Below are positions 22,219-22,265 of a stretch of DNA of 22,265 bases, one piece after another. Under the pieces are notes generated by a model. The model did no database searches and was not told the DNA's origin. It saw nothing but the letters and a program-made list of their open reading frames with translations. The position numbers and the translations under genes were made by a program. Source of the stretch: an uncultured Carnobacterium sp. (GTDB lineage Bacteria > Bacillota > Bacilli > Lactobacillales > Aerococcaceae). The stretch is taken from assembly GCA_937923125.1 (NCBI GenBank), contig CALALK010000223.1, positions 1 through 22,265 on the forward strand. The letters are read 5' to 3'. How positions within the stretch are numbered: position 1 is the first letter of the stretch; every line of letters starts with the position of its first letter.

Positions 22219-22265
22219 GTGAATTTATTTGAACATTTCACAAGAATGTACATACATATTTTCAC
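22219..22265 (+). CDS. Possible start of a further gene, cut by window edge
   Basis: A GTG at 22219 is preceded by GGTAGGGG at workable spacing and an in-frame TAG directly before it. The frame stays open to the window end and would begin VNLFEHFTRMYIHIF. Only 15 codons are visible, so this may be chance, and no family can be named. No terminator separates it from the DeoR regulator gene 22 bases upstream, so co-transcription is possible. Confidence 0.28.
   Translation, partial: MNLFEHFTRMYIHIF

Noticed and set aside
22222..22245. GTGAA / TTCAC inverted arms after the regulator gene as a terminator
   Set aside because: The five-base stem with a 14-base loop and no T-run is not a convincing terminator.

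Overview
This 22.3-kb window looks like chromosome of a low-GC Gram-positive bacterium of the order Lactobacillales. The evidence is AT-rich DNA, strong AGGAGG-type ribosome binding sites, TATAAT promoters (often with an extended TGn), several cre-like CcpA boxes, mannose-family and lactose-family PTS proteins, and a core neighbourhood (HAD phosphatase, YutD, YunD, MurZ-Rho) known from Bacilli. A Carnobacteriaceae-like host such as Granulicatella would fit, but genus is inference. I see no rRNA, tRNA, CRISPR array, insertion sequence or phage gene.

Positions 1-5740 (minus strand) hold housekeeping genes. One tightly coupled operon runs ybaK - yunD-like - yutD-like - nagD-like HAD phosphatase (the last cut by the window edge). 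Before it lies murA2 (murZ) - rho, closed by a strong terminator. Divergent from murA2 is birA-bioY (5908-7447, plus strand): the biotin ligase/repressor and the biotin transporter S-component. A near-perfect BirA operator overlaps the birA -35 box, so the pair is probably autoregulated by biotin.

Positions 7503-11157 (minus strand) encode a mannose/fructose/sorbose-family PTS in two transcription units. The upstream unit is EIIA - YajC-like protein - unknown four-helix membrane protein, with its own terminator. The downstream unit is EIIB - EIIC - EIID, with its own promoter. A bidirectional terminator separates EIID from the convergent bioY. The sugar is unknown.

Positions 11336-21302 (minus strand) form a ten-gene L-fucose operon, in transcription order fucA - fucI - lactose-family PTS EIIB - EIIA - ABC sugar ATPase - ABC permease - ABC substrate-binding lipoprotein - RhaB-type kinase (probable L-fuculokinase) - fucU - fucO. 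It predicts import by an RbsABC-type ABC transporter, mutarotation, isomerisation to L-fuculose, phosphorylation, cleavage to DHAP plus L-lactaldehyde, and reduction to 1,2-propanediol. A divergent DeoR-family regulator (21444-22196) sits at the operon head. The shared intergenic region carries GTTCA repeats with 10-bp spacing and a cre box over the operon's -35.

The oddest point is the pair of soluble lactose-family PTS proteins (EIIB with its Cys, EIIA with its His) inside an ABC-transporter fucose operon, with no EIIC membrane partner anywhere in the window. This could be a PTS phosphorelay used for regulation, or it could serve a distant EIIC. The second unusual module is the EIIA-YajC-membrane protein unit separated from its EIIBCD.
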